Assembly (NCBI RefSeq): GCF_016808095.1
Contig: NC_068977.1
Location: 31,397,364 to 31,461,363 of the forward strand
DNA length: 64,000 bases
Direction: 5' to 3'
Origin: Vigna angularis
Lineage: Eukaryota > Streptophyta > Magnoliopsida > Fabales > Fabaceae
Part shown: positions 44,779 through 58,313 of the stretch, piece by piece
Numbering within the stretch: the stretch's first letter is position 1
Layout of the letters: each line of letters opens with the position of its first letter
Translations under genes and position numbers: made by a program
Notes under the pieces: generated by a model
Database searches by the model: none
What the model was told of the DNA's origin: nothing
What the model saw: only the letters and a program-made list of their open reading frames with translations

Positions 44779-47186
44779 CTCTTGGGTGACTCACATCACT
44801 AAACATTCCATATGTATCATCACCAAGATTTGTGATAGACTCTCTTTGAACTCCACACGTTCGGTTCTCAGCTAATGACCGAATAGCTTCATTTTGAACT
44901 TCACTCGTTCGGTCTTTCTCAGTCAACGACCGAACGGCTTCATCAGTAGTCTGCTCCACCTCAATGAGAATCTTCTTCTCACATTTAGGATTTTCAGCAT
45001 GCATTGTCATTCTTGTCGCATAAAAAATGACATCTCTACTAATGATCAATTTTGAAGGTTTATTATCCAACCTCCACAACATGTATCCCTTAACTCCTTC
45101 AGCATATCCAAGAAATACATTTTTCACCGCCCGGGCCTCCAGCTTATCCCCTTTAACATGCGCAAACGCCAAAGAACCGAACACTCTCAAGTTTGAGTAA
45201 TCAGTCGATTGTCCACTCCAAACTTCCATTAGTGTTTTATGATTGAGAGCCGAAGACGGACTTTTGTTGATCAGGTATGCTGTCGTATTGGCCCCCTCTC
45301 CCCAGAAAGCTTTTGACAACCTCGATCCAAGCAACATGCACGAACCCTCTCCAGAATTGTTCTATTCATCCTTTCAGCCAAACCGTTCTGTTGAGGAGTT
45401 CCCACCATAGTCCCGTGCCTCCTGATCCTTTTAACCTTGTAGAACTCATTAAATTCCTCTCAAACAAACTCCGAACCATTATCAGTTCTCAAGCATTTCA
45501 ACTTACACCTCAATTGATTCTTGGTCTGTGTATGCCACTCCTTGAACCTTTGAAACGTTTCAGACTTATTTTTCAGAACGTAGATCAACACTCTTTTTGA
45601 AAAATCATCAATTATACTTAGGAAATACTCTCCTCCACCATGAGTTTAAGTTATTGCAGGACCCTACAAGTCAGCATAAGCATACTCGAATGGTCGTTCG
45701 GTTAAGTGTTTCCCTTTGTCGAAGGGTATTCTGTGTGATTTCCCCAAGACACAGTGGTCACAAAAATCCAGCTTCTGCAGTTTATCTCCCAGAAGTAAAC
45801 CTTACTTCTCCAATTCTTCAAAGCCGAGCGGTATTCTCTGACTTCTCACTTGCTATTGAGGCATGACTAATGACAATTGAACCATCCAGAATATACAAGC
45901 CATTCTTTCTTCTACCTTTGACAATCACAGAATCTCCAAAATACACCTTCATCACTCCATCCTCAACTTTCATGAAATAACCCCTAAGATCAAATGAACT
46001 TATAGAAATCAAATTTCTCTTTAGTTCAGGCACATAACTTACATCTTGCAGCACCATCTCCCGGCTATCAAACATCTTTAGCCTTACCGACCCCAATCCT
46101 TGCACTCGGCAAGCCTTGTTATTACCGAGCAGCACATTTCCAAGCTCTTTTTGCTCCAAACTCTCAAAGAACTCCTTCACCGGGCACATGTGATAGGTAC
46201 ATCCAGAATCCATGACCTAGTTCTTTTGAGAATCTTCAAATGAAGCCACCAGAACACCAGCAGATTCATATCCCTTGGATGCCTCTGCCACATCAGCAGT
46301 TTCTTATGACCGAACGACTTTGCCCTTCTTTGGACAGAACTTCTTGATATGTCCAATCTTCTGGCACTTGAAACATCTCACCTGTTTCGTACCTTCTGGT
46401 TTTGATTTCTTCCAATTTCCCTCACGTTTCTTCCCTTTGCCTTTCAACGCAATGAGCCCAGATGTCACATCCTAAGTTGCCTTCGAATCTTGAAGTTTTT
46501 GAAACTTCTTGGTTCGAATTGACGTCACAACCTCCTCTAAAGTAATGACTTGATCCTTACCATAGAGCAAGGCATCCCTGAAATGCTCAAAGGTTCTTGA
46601 AAGCGCATTTAGAAGAATAATAGCCTTATCTTCATCTTCCAACCTCACATCAATATTCTCTAGATCATCAACAATCTTGCTGAATTCTGCAAGCTGCTCC
46701 TCTATGGTTCTTGATTATGTCATCTTGAACGAATAGATTTGTTGCGTCAGACACAACCTATGAGCAAGCAATTTTGTCATGTACAATGACTCCAACTTTG
46801 CCCATATTCTAGTCGTAGTCTTCTCCTTTACAACCTCCCTCAGCGCCTTATCACCAAGACACAATATGATTGCACTTCTTGCCCTATCAACCATTCTTTT
46901 CTTCTCTTCATACATCAGAGTAGCACCCATGTTCAACTCCCCCTTCAATGCATTATCACAGCCCTGTTGTATCAAGATAGCCTCCATCTTGATCTTCCAC
47001 AACCCCAAGTCATTTGATCCATTGAATTTCTCTACGTCGAACTTGGTTGCCATCGTTACTGGAATCTCTTGGGACAGCCCCACAGTGGGCGCCAATTGTT
47101 GGGTTCGCGTGAAATGGAGAACAGAAAATCCAAATGCAAAGAAGAAAGAACAAGAGAGTAAAAGAGAGAGAATGATCTGTGAAAAA

Positions 47187-47652
47187 TGTTGGAAAAGCTA
47201 ACAAAATAGTATTTCCTGAGGCGTGTAGAGTCACTGTCCTTAAGGACTTATCCGCGGTGTGTTGCGCAAGTCCCCTAGGATACAACAGGAACTTCTCAGA
47301 ATGTCTGAGGATCTCAGAACTAGCAAGGAACTCTAAACAGAGTATAAGAATAACCCAGAATATTTTTAGAAGAGAGAAAGAGTTAAAGAATGAAATTCAG
47401 AAAAGAGAAGAATGAGAAAGACTGAATTTGGTGTGTCTTGGAATGGAAGAGGAGCTCCCTATTTATAGAGCTAGAAAGAATCAAGAAAATAAAAGAAATT
47501 AAAAAACCATAAATGATTTAATTAAAACAAATTTGCACGTTGAAAGAAAATGAACGTTGCCACCCAACGTTCCAAACATTAAAGCTCACCATTTAATGTT
47601 TTTAAACCACACATTAACTTTTGCAATAATATAATATTAATATATTATAACA
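47187..47652 (-). repeat. 3' LTR of copia element II
   Basis: 466 bp; matched to 52178-52638 with few differences. Contains a 'gtccttaaggac' palindrome and a TATA box on the minus strand at about 47459. Confidence 0.9.
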
Positions 47653-48239
47653 ATCCCCCACATATTGCAAAAGTTGAAAGAAAAAGAATAAAAACTTTTA
47701 TTTTGGGTCTCATAGGATGTAATGCATCAGAGCTGGTATAGCAAGCTATATGAACCAGTGTTAGATTGAGATACTTAACACACAGTGTAGTTGGTATAGC
47801 AAGCTATATGAATCAAGGACACTTGACGTGTGTTAGAGGTTTATCAATCACAATACACCCCCACAATTCTTGTTGTTATCGTTGTGTTGCGCTTACTAGG
47901 CTATGCGTGTGCCCGGTATTCGTGAGTGCTCTAGAGATCATGCCAAGATCTCATGCAAGCGACCCCACTTGACACTCATATAGGTGATTTCATCAAGTGT
48001 ATGCTGCAAATCATACACCACTCATAAGGGATATGAAAATCATTAAAACTTTGTTTAAGACAAAATTCTATCACCGTATAGAATTTTAATGACAAAGTTT
48101 AACCTCTCAATAATGCAGTCTCTAGCACTTTCACACACACCATAGGAATGGACATAATTGATTAAAATGAATTTAGTGCTATCAGAACTAACAAGTGACT
48201 TGTTTTTACCCATATGAACCTTATTCATGGGATCTCCAA

Positions 48240-51200
48240 TCACAAAGGTTGGGTTACCATCACTTGTTTGTTTGCAAGCGGCTTAAGTCTCATTCCCCTC
48301 GATGTTTCTAATATCATTTTTTTTCCCATGGGTTTTGTTAGAGGATCTGCTAGATTCCGTTCTGACTTCACATAATCAATGGAAATAGTTCCACTCTTTA
48401 GCAGCTGCTTCACCAAATTTTGTCTCAATTGAATATGTCTATTCTTTCCATTGTAATTTTTATTTTTAGCTATAGCTATTGCCGATTGGCAATCACAGTG
48501 TATTGACACAGATGGGGTTGGTTTCATTCCTAGTGGAATGTTTGCTAAGAAGTTTTTCAACCACTCAGCCTCACTACCAGCCATCTCAAGAGCGACAAAC
48601 TCAGATTTCATTATTGATCTTGCAATAATTGTTTGTCTGGTTTATCTCCATGTAATCGTACCACCCCTAAGTGTGAATACATAACCACTAGTGGATTTTG
48701 TCTCATCTGAATCAGAGATCCAGTTAGCATCAGTGTACCCTTCTAGTACAGCGGGAAATCCACTATATTCAATGGCATAATCCATTGAACCTCTTAAGTA
48801 TCTCATAAGCCTAGCAAGTGCATCCCAATGTTCCTGATTTGGACATTGAGTGTACCTACTTAGTCTACCTACTGCATAAGCAATATCAGGTCTAGAAAAG
48901 CTCGTCAAGTGCAGTAAGCTCCCAATTATCTAGGCATACTGAGGCTGAGATAATGATTCTCCTCTATTTTTCATTAATTTAGAGTTAGCATCATAAGGGG
49001 TACTCACTGGTTTTAAGTCATAAAACCCAAACTTCATAAGAAGATTCTCAATGTATTGTTCTTGAGATAGTAATATACTATCTCCCTTCCTTATGATTCT
49101 AATACCTAAAATCACATTGGCTTCACCCATGTCTTTCATTTCAAATTTTGATCCTAGAAACAATTTAGTTCTAGCGACAATCTCATTGCATGTACCAAAG
49201 ATTAACATGTCATCCACATACAAGCATATAATGACACAATCACCATTTTCAAACCTAGAGTACACACATTTATCAGCATCATTAGGTGAAAACTCCTCAC
49301 AAAGCAACACATTATCAAGTTTTTCATGCCATTGTTTTGGTGCTTGTTTCAACCCATATAATGATTTTAAGAGTTTGCATACTTTATCCTCTTGACCAGG
49401 TACAACACACCCTTCAGGTTGAGTCATATAAATTTCCTCCTTTAAATCACCATTCAAAAAGGTTGTTTTAACCTCCATCTGATGTATCACTAGTTTATGG
49501 ATAGCTGCTAGGGCTAACAACACTCGAATAGAGGAAATCCTAGTCACTGGAGCAAAAGTATCAAAGTAATCTATGTTGGGTTTTTGAGTAAAACCTTTTG
49601 CTACTAATCTTGCCTTATATTTCTCTATGGATCCATCAGGGTGATACTTTTTCTTAAAGATCCACTTACAACCAATGGGTTTTGCTCCTTTAGGCAAATC
49701 TACTGAAGTCCAAGTATTGTTTTTCTGAATTGATTCAATTTCAGTCCTAATGGCCTTATCCCACTGTTTTGCATCAGGAGCACTAGTAGCTTCTATAAAG
49801 CTTATTGGATCATTATCAACAAGATAAGTATAAAAGTCATCTCCAAAGGAAGTTTCCTTTCTCTGCCTTTTGCTTCTTCTCAAATCCTCATTTATGGTAT
49901 TACTATTATCATTATCATCAACAGGTTGAGACATCTCATTAACCTTTAAGGGAAACACGTGTTCAAAAAAATCAGCATTTTTCGTCTCCATTATAGAATT
50001 TCTCTCAAGTATGTTACTTTTAACAACTAGAAACCTATAGGCAGCACTATGTTCAGCATAACCTAAGAACATACAATCAGAGGTTTTAGATCCTATTTTC
50101 CTTTTCTTAGGATTAGGTAACATCACCTTAGCTAAGCACCCCCACACCCTTAAATATTTAAGGTTAGGTTGGTAACCTTTCCACAACTCATAAGGAGTTT
50201 TACCGGTTTTCTTATGGGGTATTCTATTTTGTAAAAAACATGCAGTAAGCAAGGTTTCTCCCCAAAGGTTATCAGGTGCACCATAACTAATAAGCATGGC
50301 ATTCATCATTTCCTTAAGGGTTCTATTTTTCCTCTCAGCTACTCCATTAGACTCAAGTGAATATGGTGGGGTCACTTCATGGATAATTCCTTCTTTAACA
50401 CAATAGTCATTAAAAAGCACATACTCATCACCTCTATCTGATATAATCCTTTTAATTTTCTTATTCAACTGATTTTCTACTTCTGCCTTATAGGTTAAAA
50501 ATACATCAAAGGCTTCATCTTTATGTTTGATTAAGTAAACTTTGGTATATCTAGAATAATCATCTATAAAGGTCACAAAATAATTTTTACCTCCTCTAGA
50601 CATGGTTTGTTTCATATCAGCTAGATCAGTATGAATTAACCCTAATAGTTTAGTTTAGCGTTCTACAGAAAAACATGTTTTCTTTGTTAATTTAGATTCT
50701 AAACATATATCACATTTTCTACTCTGTTTATCATGCATATTAATCAATCCTAGTCGTTGTAATTTCAAAACATACGAGGAATTCACATGTTCTAATCTAG
50801 CATGTCATATATCATACAAGTCAACAATATAACCAGAAGAACTTGATTCATTAATATTTTTAGAAACATTTAGAATGAAGAGTCCTTGATCACAATATCC
50901 CTTCCCCACGAACACATTATTTTTTGTCATGATGATCTTGTCAGACTCAAATGACACTTTAACCCCCACCTTTCACAATAGTGCTACAGAGATTCAATTA
51001 ACTCTGATTGATGGAACATGTAGCACATCACTCAAGGCCAGAGTCTTTCCAGATGTGAGTTTGAGAAGAACTTTTCCTTTTCCCAGAACAGGAGTGGTCT
51101 TGGAATCACCGAGGTAGACGTGTTCTTCTCCATCCCCTACACTAGTGTAAGAGGTAAAAGCACTTCTGTTCGCACAGATATGCCTAGTAGCACCACAGTC

Positions 51201-52164
51201 TACTACCCACTTGCTCACATTGGTCATTAGATTCACTTGAGAAATGACCGCATCAATAATGTCATCTCCTTCGGCTATATTGGCCCTAGGAGGATTGTCG
51301 TTTCTCACTCTACGCCTACACTGGTGCATGATAGCCTGGCTTCCCACATACGAAGCAATTTCCTTTCTTTTTAAAGGTGGGTTTAGATTCATGGGGACGA
51401 GATTTAAGAAAATTATTTTTCTTTTTGTGATCAGGTTTGTATTCGTACCTTTTTGGAGCAAGTTTTACTTCTACCATATTTGCTTTCGCAGATAAAGCTT
51501 TGGCCCTTGTAGTAGTAGACTCCTTCCTGTTGGTATCTTCAATTATTATGTGTGTAATGAGTTCTGGTAGAGACATTTGCTTGTGCCTGTGTTTCAACTG
51601 TTGTTTGTAATCTGTCCAGGATGGCGGCAATTTCTCGATCAGAAGTTCTGAAACAAATTCATCCGGTAGTGGAATGTTTTTTGCTTTGATGTCTTCGAGC
51701 AACTTGTGGTATTCATTGATTTGAGTTTTTATGTCCTTTTCTTCAATCATTTCCCAACGGTAGTAATTTCCTATGACGAATCTTTGTCTGACGACATCTT
51801 CGGCAGTGTATTTGAGAATCAATGAGTCCCAAATGTCCTTTGCTTCCTTGTAGGAACAGTACACATCGAACAAATCATTAGAAAGTGCACTAAGCAGAGT
51901 GTGTCGGCATACCTTGTTCGCGTAAGTCCACTCTTCAACTAGTTTTGAGTTTGAAGGAATAGTGGAGTCGGGCTTCGGAGATGAAAGAGCAACAATAACT
52001 CCATACATGTCTAAAAGGGTGGAAACGCGTTCTTGCCAGCGTCGGAAGTTTTGTCCAGAGAAAATCTCGATTTTTGACACGTCCGGAAGAGATTTTGCGA
52101 AGACCGTTTGGGTTCCGGAAGCAATGGTTTGGGTCTTTGAAGGCATGTTGTTGATGTTAGCCAT
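48240..52164 (-). pseudogene. Gag-Pol of copia element II (nearly complete, broken)
   Basis: Gag starts MANINNMPSKTQ at 52164 and runs to one zinc knuckle ('CFVCGKPGYHAPV') near 51320, where the frame is lost. Protease 'DCGATRH' follows (DCG in place of DSG/DTG). The integrase core, from about 50615, has 'FIDDYSRY', 'ISDRGDEY' and 'ESNGVAERKNR'. Reverse transcriptase has YVDDM, but motif A reads 'QMEVKTTFLNG': the catalytic Asp is Glu (codon at 49473-49475). RNase H (48611-48240) carries 'CDCQSAIAIA'. Stops occur near 50655 and 48933. It is recent but inactive. Confidence 0.88.
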
Positions 52165-52177
52165 AAGTCCTTAAGAT

Positions 52178-52638
52178 TGTTGGAAAAGCTGACAAAATAG
52201 TATTTCCTGAGGCGTGTAGAGTCACTGTCCTTAAGGACTTATCCGCGGTGTGTTGCGCAAGTCCCCCAGGATACAACAGGAACTTCTCAGAATGTCTGAG
52301 GATCTCAGAACTAGCAAGGAACTCTAAACAGAGTATAAGAATAACCCAGAATATTTTTAGAAGAGAGAAAGAGCTAAAGAATGAAATTCAGAAAAGAGAA
52401 GAATGAGAAAAACTGAATTTGGTGTGTCTTGGAATGGAGGAGGAGCTCCCTATTTATAGAGCTAGAAAGAATCAAGAAAATAAAAGAAATTAAAAAACCA
52501 TAAATGATTTAATTAAAACAAATTTGCACAAGAAAATGAACGTTGTCACCCAACGTTCCAAACATTAAAGCTCACCATTTAATGTTTTTAAACCACACAT
52601 TAACTTTTACAATAATATAATATTAATATATTATAACA
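52178..52638 (-). repeat. 5' LTR of copia element II
   Basis: 461 bp; partner of 47187-47652. Confidence 0.9.
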
Positions 52639-52929
52639 ATATACTTCGAGATTTCGAATTGAATTGAAACCGCAAAGACAAGCTACAATATATAGACAGT
52701 CAAAGCAACTGTAACAAACACAATAGAATGATCGAACGATTATTAACCATAGGAGGTCATCATAGACCAAGCACTAGCTAAAGCTCGAACGGTCACACAT
52801 AATAAAACCGAACAAACAAAAAAAAGAGACTGAACTATCTAAAACCAAAAGTTGAGTCTAACAGAAAACTCTGATTTATTCATAAACTACTTGTATTTAG
52901 TTATTATGGCTAAAACTTGTAGCTTCAGT

Positions 52930-55900
52930 CTATAATTTGCTCATAATTTCGAAATTGGATCTATCAGGAAATCGAAGATATTCCCACTCATTATCATTGA
53001 TGCTCCTAAAGTATTCGTTCACCGTTTCTTCATCAACAAGCTCTAGTTTCGAAGGCTCCCACTACAAAACAATAGCAAACAAAGTGCCAAAACAATATAG
53101 GTTTAAGAGAAATATTCAAAGTATATCAATAGAAATGGAACATTAGATATTATGTCGTACCTTGGGCTTGTTGTCTTTATCGAATAGCTTTCCTCTCGTA
53201 CCCTTTTCAGTGAATTCAAGAGAAGAATTGTTACAACATAAATAAAACTAATCTCTGTATCTTAATTGGGAGAAGAAGACAAAATCAATGTACAGTCAAA
53301 ATACTTATAACTTCTTATTGATGAAATATACGAACAAATTTATTTGAGAGGTGACACTTACAAAGTGATTAAATATGACAGTCATCCAAAATCTATCCCA
53401 GTCAAATTTAGACTTATATCATTCAATTTATTATTGAACTTTTTCGATTTTTATGCTCTGTATCTTTGACTGTGAGCACACAATATCTTTAGCATGAGAG
53501 GTGTATTAAAAATTCCTTTCCTACTAAAGATAATATCAAATCAAAATATACTCTATTCTCAGAAGATGTATAATAAAGTTTAAATTTTACTTAGTTAATA
53601 AACTTTAACGATTTAGGAACATCTTTTTACCACGAATGTAAATCTATCTCTCTGGAACAAAAACATCATATTCATTATTTGTTTATCAAATGGTTTCATT
53701 AATCACTTTTAAAATCATAAGCTGAAAATTTAAAATAATTTTTTATACCGAAATATTTACCTCATAGAAATGATTGCCAAGAGTTCCTATCAATAAGTGG
53801 CAGGTAATGATATAGTCTCGATAAAGACATTGGTCAATCTTTTCCACCCGCCCCTTCTTAATCTAACAGTCAACAAAATCATTCTCATTAATATTACAAA
53901 ATTTGTAAAAAAAAATATTAGTGTGACAGAAATTTGATTGTAATCTTGTGAATACAACCAAAATGAAATTTTAGAAAGTTCTTACAAAAGATACTAGAAA
54001 TAATATTGATTAATATTTAAATGCATCATGGAATTTTCCTTAGTAAATAAAAAAGACAAATTACGATCAACAATTAAAATAAGTTAACTTTTATTCCTGT
54101 TGCTCTTACTGATTTGAGAAATATCTTGAGGCTAGTAGGACAAGATGAGCGCATGAAGCTTAACGCATTCGTAATCCATTTTTCAGCTCCATTTTCTGAT
54201 TCGTGTTCTTCCTATAAAACAGTGTCATATGGATCAAAATGATTATAGACGAAGCATTATTCAACATTGTAAAGGAGAAATGATCAACCGATGCAGAGAT
54301 ACTTACCAATGATTCAATTATTTCTTCCACAGTTTCTTTCGAGAAACATTTGTTTATAACTTCCAACCTTAGTTTGGTACAGTGAAAACCTTGTTATGTG
54401 TTTCAATTCTCAAAAAACACAAAATCTAAAGAGCAGAATCCTATGTAAGTTTTCCTGATTTACCTCCTAAAAGGGCTGTCTTCTTTCACATTTGGTTTCT
54501 CTGCGAACGTTTCTATCAGGGCAGAAATTGTTGAAACATTTGGAGAATTAAGAACTTGTAAGGCATTTTCCAATGACGTTAGCTTCTGTTGCGCATAAGA
54601 ATAATTTATTTGTACGGATTTATATTATAGTTCTTAGATATCACATTATTAAAACCAATTACAGGCAAAGTATATTAATTGAGGAACAGGTGATAGTTTT
54701 ATACTGTTGAAGGCACAAAATGTGTGGCCAAACCACATGCTGCTATTTCTGCTCCATCCAAACGTGCTCCACTCAACCCTAGATATTCCCCTGCATATAT
54801 TGCAAATTAATATCAATACAAAAAAACGAAAAAAACACAAACATGAATATATTTTTACAGATTTAAGAAGCCTACCAAAAAAGCCAGGAAGTCTAGAAAG
54901 GAAGTAATTGGCTCCTACATCTGGAAAAAGTCCTATAGATGCCTCTGGCATTGCAAATACCTACAAATAATGCATAAATAATTCTGGATAATCAATGAAA
55001 AATTCAACCTTTTTTAATTCTAAAGCTCTGGGAAGGGAAGTGATGATGACAGAAACTTACTGCTTTTTCAGTGACAACCCTAAACCTTGTGGGCATAGAC
55101 AGACCTGCTCCTCCTCCCATCACTATTCCATTGATAAGAGAGACCTGATTCCACAACACAAAAGCAACCACTTTGTAAAACTTTTGTTCTATTTCACCAC
55201 AAAAAAAAAAAGTAATTTTGTGAAGGAAATTAGTGATGACTACGATTTGAAACTTAACAAACTCACTGTAGGCTTTTTATAGGTTGCAATCAAATGGTCC
55301 AGAGTAAGCTGTTTCCTGTAATATCTAGATGCATAGGTCCGGTGTCCTAGATTCATATATGTAGGTAAATTTTAAATAGCCAAGTATAGTTAGCTTATCC
55401 AACAACTTATATAGTTTCAAAACCATTAATTCAACATGTTCTTGAAATATGTTGAAAACTTATAATTTTTTCTAGTTTTGGATAAGCTGTACCTGCAACT
55501 AAAGACGTGATCACTGATACGACATCACCACCAGCACAAAAAGCTTTTCCATTACCCTAGTTAACGCCAGAAAACAAAGGATGGTTATTATGTCTCAATG
55601 ATAATGGAAACGTATCATGCATAAACTAATAATGTAGATATTTAACTAAACAGATAGTTAATTTCAGAAAAAGAAAAAGTTGTAATTAGCTCAAAAGTAT
55701 GAATTTTAATCGAAGAAACTGCAAACTGTGCTCATTCTTCTGATTTTCAATCCAACAAACACTACTAGAAAAATTCCCCGGGAGGTTATTTGCTTATCTT
55801 ACCTTCAATATCACAAGTTGGACTAAAGGGTCATTCTCATACAACTCTAAATTACTACTTATTTGACAAATCTGCAAAACAGCAGAAAAATCCATTGTCA

Positions 55901-56424
55901 GTCCTCCACACAAGAACCTATTTTCTCTTAGTTTAAAATGGGGCATCCTTTACAAATGAAATCACTTGAAACAATGACAGCTCAATTAATTAAGCTTCTT
56001 AGTAATTGAAGCAATCTACTTTAAAACCATTTAAGAATTGGATTTATGAACTTACCATTTCATGGTTAAGGCTGTTTAGCTTCTTAGGTCTGTTTAGTAT
56101 CACTACCTTCACACAAGAATTTCCGGTGAAAAGAACCTATAAAGGGAAGAATAGTCATACAATAATTTATCATAAAGACCTTCATATAATCAATTCATTA
56201 TTAAACTACTGATTTCATCTTCATATGATTTTATGTTTATCTCTATTTTAAGGATTAGTTAGAACACAATTTTATAAGTTTAATTTCTGCATAACCTTTC
56301 TTTGCAGTATATCACTGTCCAAAAAGTTTTCATGACGGTACTATATTATCAGAAAATCTTATCAGAAGAACAAGAAGAAGAAAACCTGGTTTTGTTCCCT
56401 ATCAAAGTTGAGAGTGGGAGCCAT
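52930..56424 (-). CDS. 3-hydroxyisobutyryl-CoA hydrolase-like (CHY1-like), copy 2
   Basis: Paralogue of the gene at 25786-33870 with the same 14-exon layout but no retrotransposon in intron 1. The last exon is 52930-53061 and the start codon is at 56422-56424. All exons I could trace are open, predicting about 382 residues with the same CoA-pocket and Glu/Asp catalytic motifs and the C-terminal SKL. Coding differences from copy 1 include Ser-to-Asn in 'GASYFLS' and a run of changes in exon 12 ('YIITCHLLIGTLGNHFYE' here, '[18 protein letters not shown]' in copy 1). Its exon 8 acceptor is a stronger cag. An extra ~250 bp is present in the intron near 53400-53650. Role as for copy 1: peroxisomal valine catabolism by family. 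Confidence 0.88.
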
Positions 56425-56497
56425 GTGCAGTATGAATTTTTACAATAAGACAGTTTTGAAAAGAAGGCACACAAGTTGAGCTCAATAAAACCTCTCT

Positions 56498-56505
56498 CTA
56501 TTATA
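56498..56505 (-). promoter_or_regulatory. Altered TATA box of hydrolase copy 2
   Basis: The minus strand reads TATAATAG where copy 1 has TATAAATAG, a one-base deletion at the same distance from the ATG. Confidence 0.55.
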
Positions 56506-57259
56506 AATCTAATTATAAGTTATAAGAGGCATAGGAGAGTGGATTTTAGAGTTGAGCTGAGAAGGAAAACAAAAACAATATCAAGATGTAGGATGGTTGG
56601 CACATGTTACATGTCATACGAACAACCATAGTGTTATGTTGGTGTAAGGATTTAGCCACCTTGACATCTACTAAGAACAAATTGATGTGTTTTAGGTCAA
56701 TTGAACTTTAGGTAAATATATCTTTATAATTAATATGATAATTTGTTTGGTTTATAATTTATTTTTAAAAAAAAAGTTATGTTGTGTTCATTTTCAAATT
56801 GGAATTTTGGAGGACAGTGATTGGATGGACTTGGAGATATTTGAAAAGAAATTGTGTTGTTTATTTTAGGGGATTTAAAGGTGAAACTAAATAGAATAGA
56901 AAGTAAAGTATATGAAAGTTTGTGAATCTCGATATTTAGGTGGAGTGTATTGTATTAGAATATAAAATATTTCACTAGTGTATAATTGACTTTTTATGAT
57001 GGGTAAAATCGATCTATTGTGACAGATGGATTGACGTCATAATTTTGGGAATCATAATAGATTTGTGCATTTTATGATGTAACAAAAAAGCATGTCATAA
57101 TAGGTTCAGCCTACTATGACATACTTTCTGTCATTTATCATAATATGTTTAGTCTATTATAATAAACTTTCCATTATCAATCATAATATGAGCAATTTAC
57201 TACGACGTACTTCAATTTACCTGTCATACTATGTGAGATTTTATGACATAGTTATTTTT

Positions 57260-58313
57260 TGATGGAACAATTGTTACCGATATTGCACAGCGAAAATATT
57301 AAAACACAGAGTACGATATAGATTGTTAAAAGCAAAGACCTTGTTCAGTCAATTTTAAAAATGATTCCTTTAATTTTCTCTTAAACATTTTATCAAACAG
57401 TTGGTATGCAGAAAATGTAAAAAGTGTAGGGAATAAAAAAAATCACACAAATGATTTTTATCCTAGTTCGAATCAAAAGATTCTACGTCTTGTCGTTAAT
57501 CACTATGAATAGTGATTAACCTTTTTCACTAAAAACAGTTTCACAGTTTGTACAGATTACAGAATAGTGAATGTAAATAGAAAAGCAAAACCTTCATTCG
57601 ACAAACGAATTGGAAGGAAGCTTCCTTTGACAAATGAACTGGAAACGAGCAACCAACACTTTCCTTCGACAGACGAACCAGAAGAGTGCGGCAAGAATCT
57701 TCCTTCGACCAATGAACCGGAAGAGAACAGCTCTGCCAACTTGAAGAGAATCGCTCTGACCTTTGACACACAAAGTGCGAGCTTCTCCTATTCACAAGAC
57801 TTGACAAGAGTGATGAACTAACACTTGAGAACTTCCTCAGATCACATTGTATTATCAAATGACTTAGATAAAACTTTTAAGGGTTTTAGACAACTATATA
57901 TAGCCCATAGGTCTGAAATTAAAAAGACACAATACAACTTCCAATGATAATCGATTATTGTAAGTAATAATCGATTATCCTGAAGAATAATCGATTATCT
58001 GCGAGACTTGGGCAATTCTCATATAGATCAAGATAATCGATTATTTCAAGCAATAATCGATTATCTGCGAGAGCAATGATTTTTGAAAAAAGGCTCATGA
58101 TAATCGATTATTACATCAAATAATCGATTATATGTGCAGATATCCTAAAGACAGAAAATTTCTAAGTGTTTACGTGTTCAAAGTTATTCCTAATACATTT
58201 TCAGTCTACAAAAGTGCTTTTAAATAAATTACAACTTCATTCTTCGAGTTCTTCTCTTGCAGCATCATCAAAATCATTATCTTTTAAAATATCAATGCAC
58301 TTTATTGGTAACA
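57260..58313. mobile_element. Solo LTR inside the CACTA-like element
   Basis: tgatggaacaattgttaccg ... ctttattggtaaca, 1054 bp, related over its length to the solo LTR at 43814. Flanks ttttt (57255-57259) and ttttc (58314-58318) are a 5-bp duplication with one change. Copy B of the host element reads ttattttcatctgtca at the equivalent empty site (about 37630). A minisatellite-like coding-phase repeat (ccttcgac..acgaa) lies at 57590-57730. Confidence 0.85.
57948..58130. promoter_or_regulatory. Second array of TAATCGATTA palindromes at 20-bp spacing
   Basis: Palindromes start at 57948, 57968 and 57988 (a triplet), 58034/58054 and 58101/58121. Every within-group spacing is exactly 20 bp although the 10-bp spacers differ and groups are irregularly placed. 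Confidence 0.6.

Larger units (their letters stand above)
41234..47058 (-). pseudogene. Gag-Pol of copia element I (fragmented)
   Basis: In order on the minus strand: gag from the ATG at 47058 ('MATKFDVEKFNGSNDLGLWKIKM'); a decayed zinc-knuckle region near 46370; protease ('MDSGCTYHM', from 46213); integrase C-terminal part (45337-44738, 'FLGYAEGVKGY', 'SRDVIF'); reverse transcriptase pieces (43824-43375, 43261-42908 with YVDD, 42904-42665); and RNase H split by the CACTA-type insertion (42653-42457 and 41573-41234, 'CDTQSAIHLA', 'SRTKHIDVKLHFVR'). Multiple stops and frameshifts make it non-coding. Confidence 0.85.
47187..52638 (-). mobile_element. Ty1/copia element II, inserted into the LTR of element I
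   Basis: In minus orientation, with LTRs 47187-47652 (466 bp) and 52178-52638 (461 bp). By eye they differ at about seven bases plus one 5-bp indel. LTR ends are tgttgg...ataaca on the plus strand. A TATA box (ctatttatagagc on plus) sits in each LTR. The purine tract tgtggggg lies beside the 3' LTR. The gag ATG (52164) is only 13 bp from the 5' LTR, and I cannot identify a standard initiator-tRNA primer site in that gap. The flanking LTR sequence of element I continues on both sides. Confidence 0.9.
40870..52863 (-). mobile_element. Old Ty1/copia element I, broken by three later insertions
   Basis: In minus orientation. The 3' LTR is 40870-41177 and the 5' LTR is 47097-47186 continuing at 52639-52863, split by copia element II. 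On the plus strand the LTR reads tgttgggttcgcg ... gttgagtctaaca (first bases mutated to ta in the left copy). Many differences between the LTRs and many stops show age. A CACTA-type element (41574-42456) and a solo LTR (43814-44778) interrupt the body. It inserted between ABCG copy 2 and hydrolase copy 2; the corresponding unbroken site in copy 1 is near 25710. No clear target duplication remains. Confidence 0.88.

Noticed and set aside
57567..57821. 84-codon ORF with repeated 'PSTDEPEE'-like units
   Set aside because: It lies inside a solo LTR and comes from a short DNA repeat.
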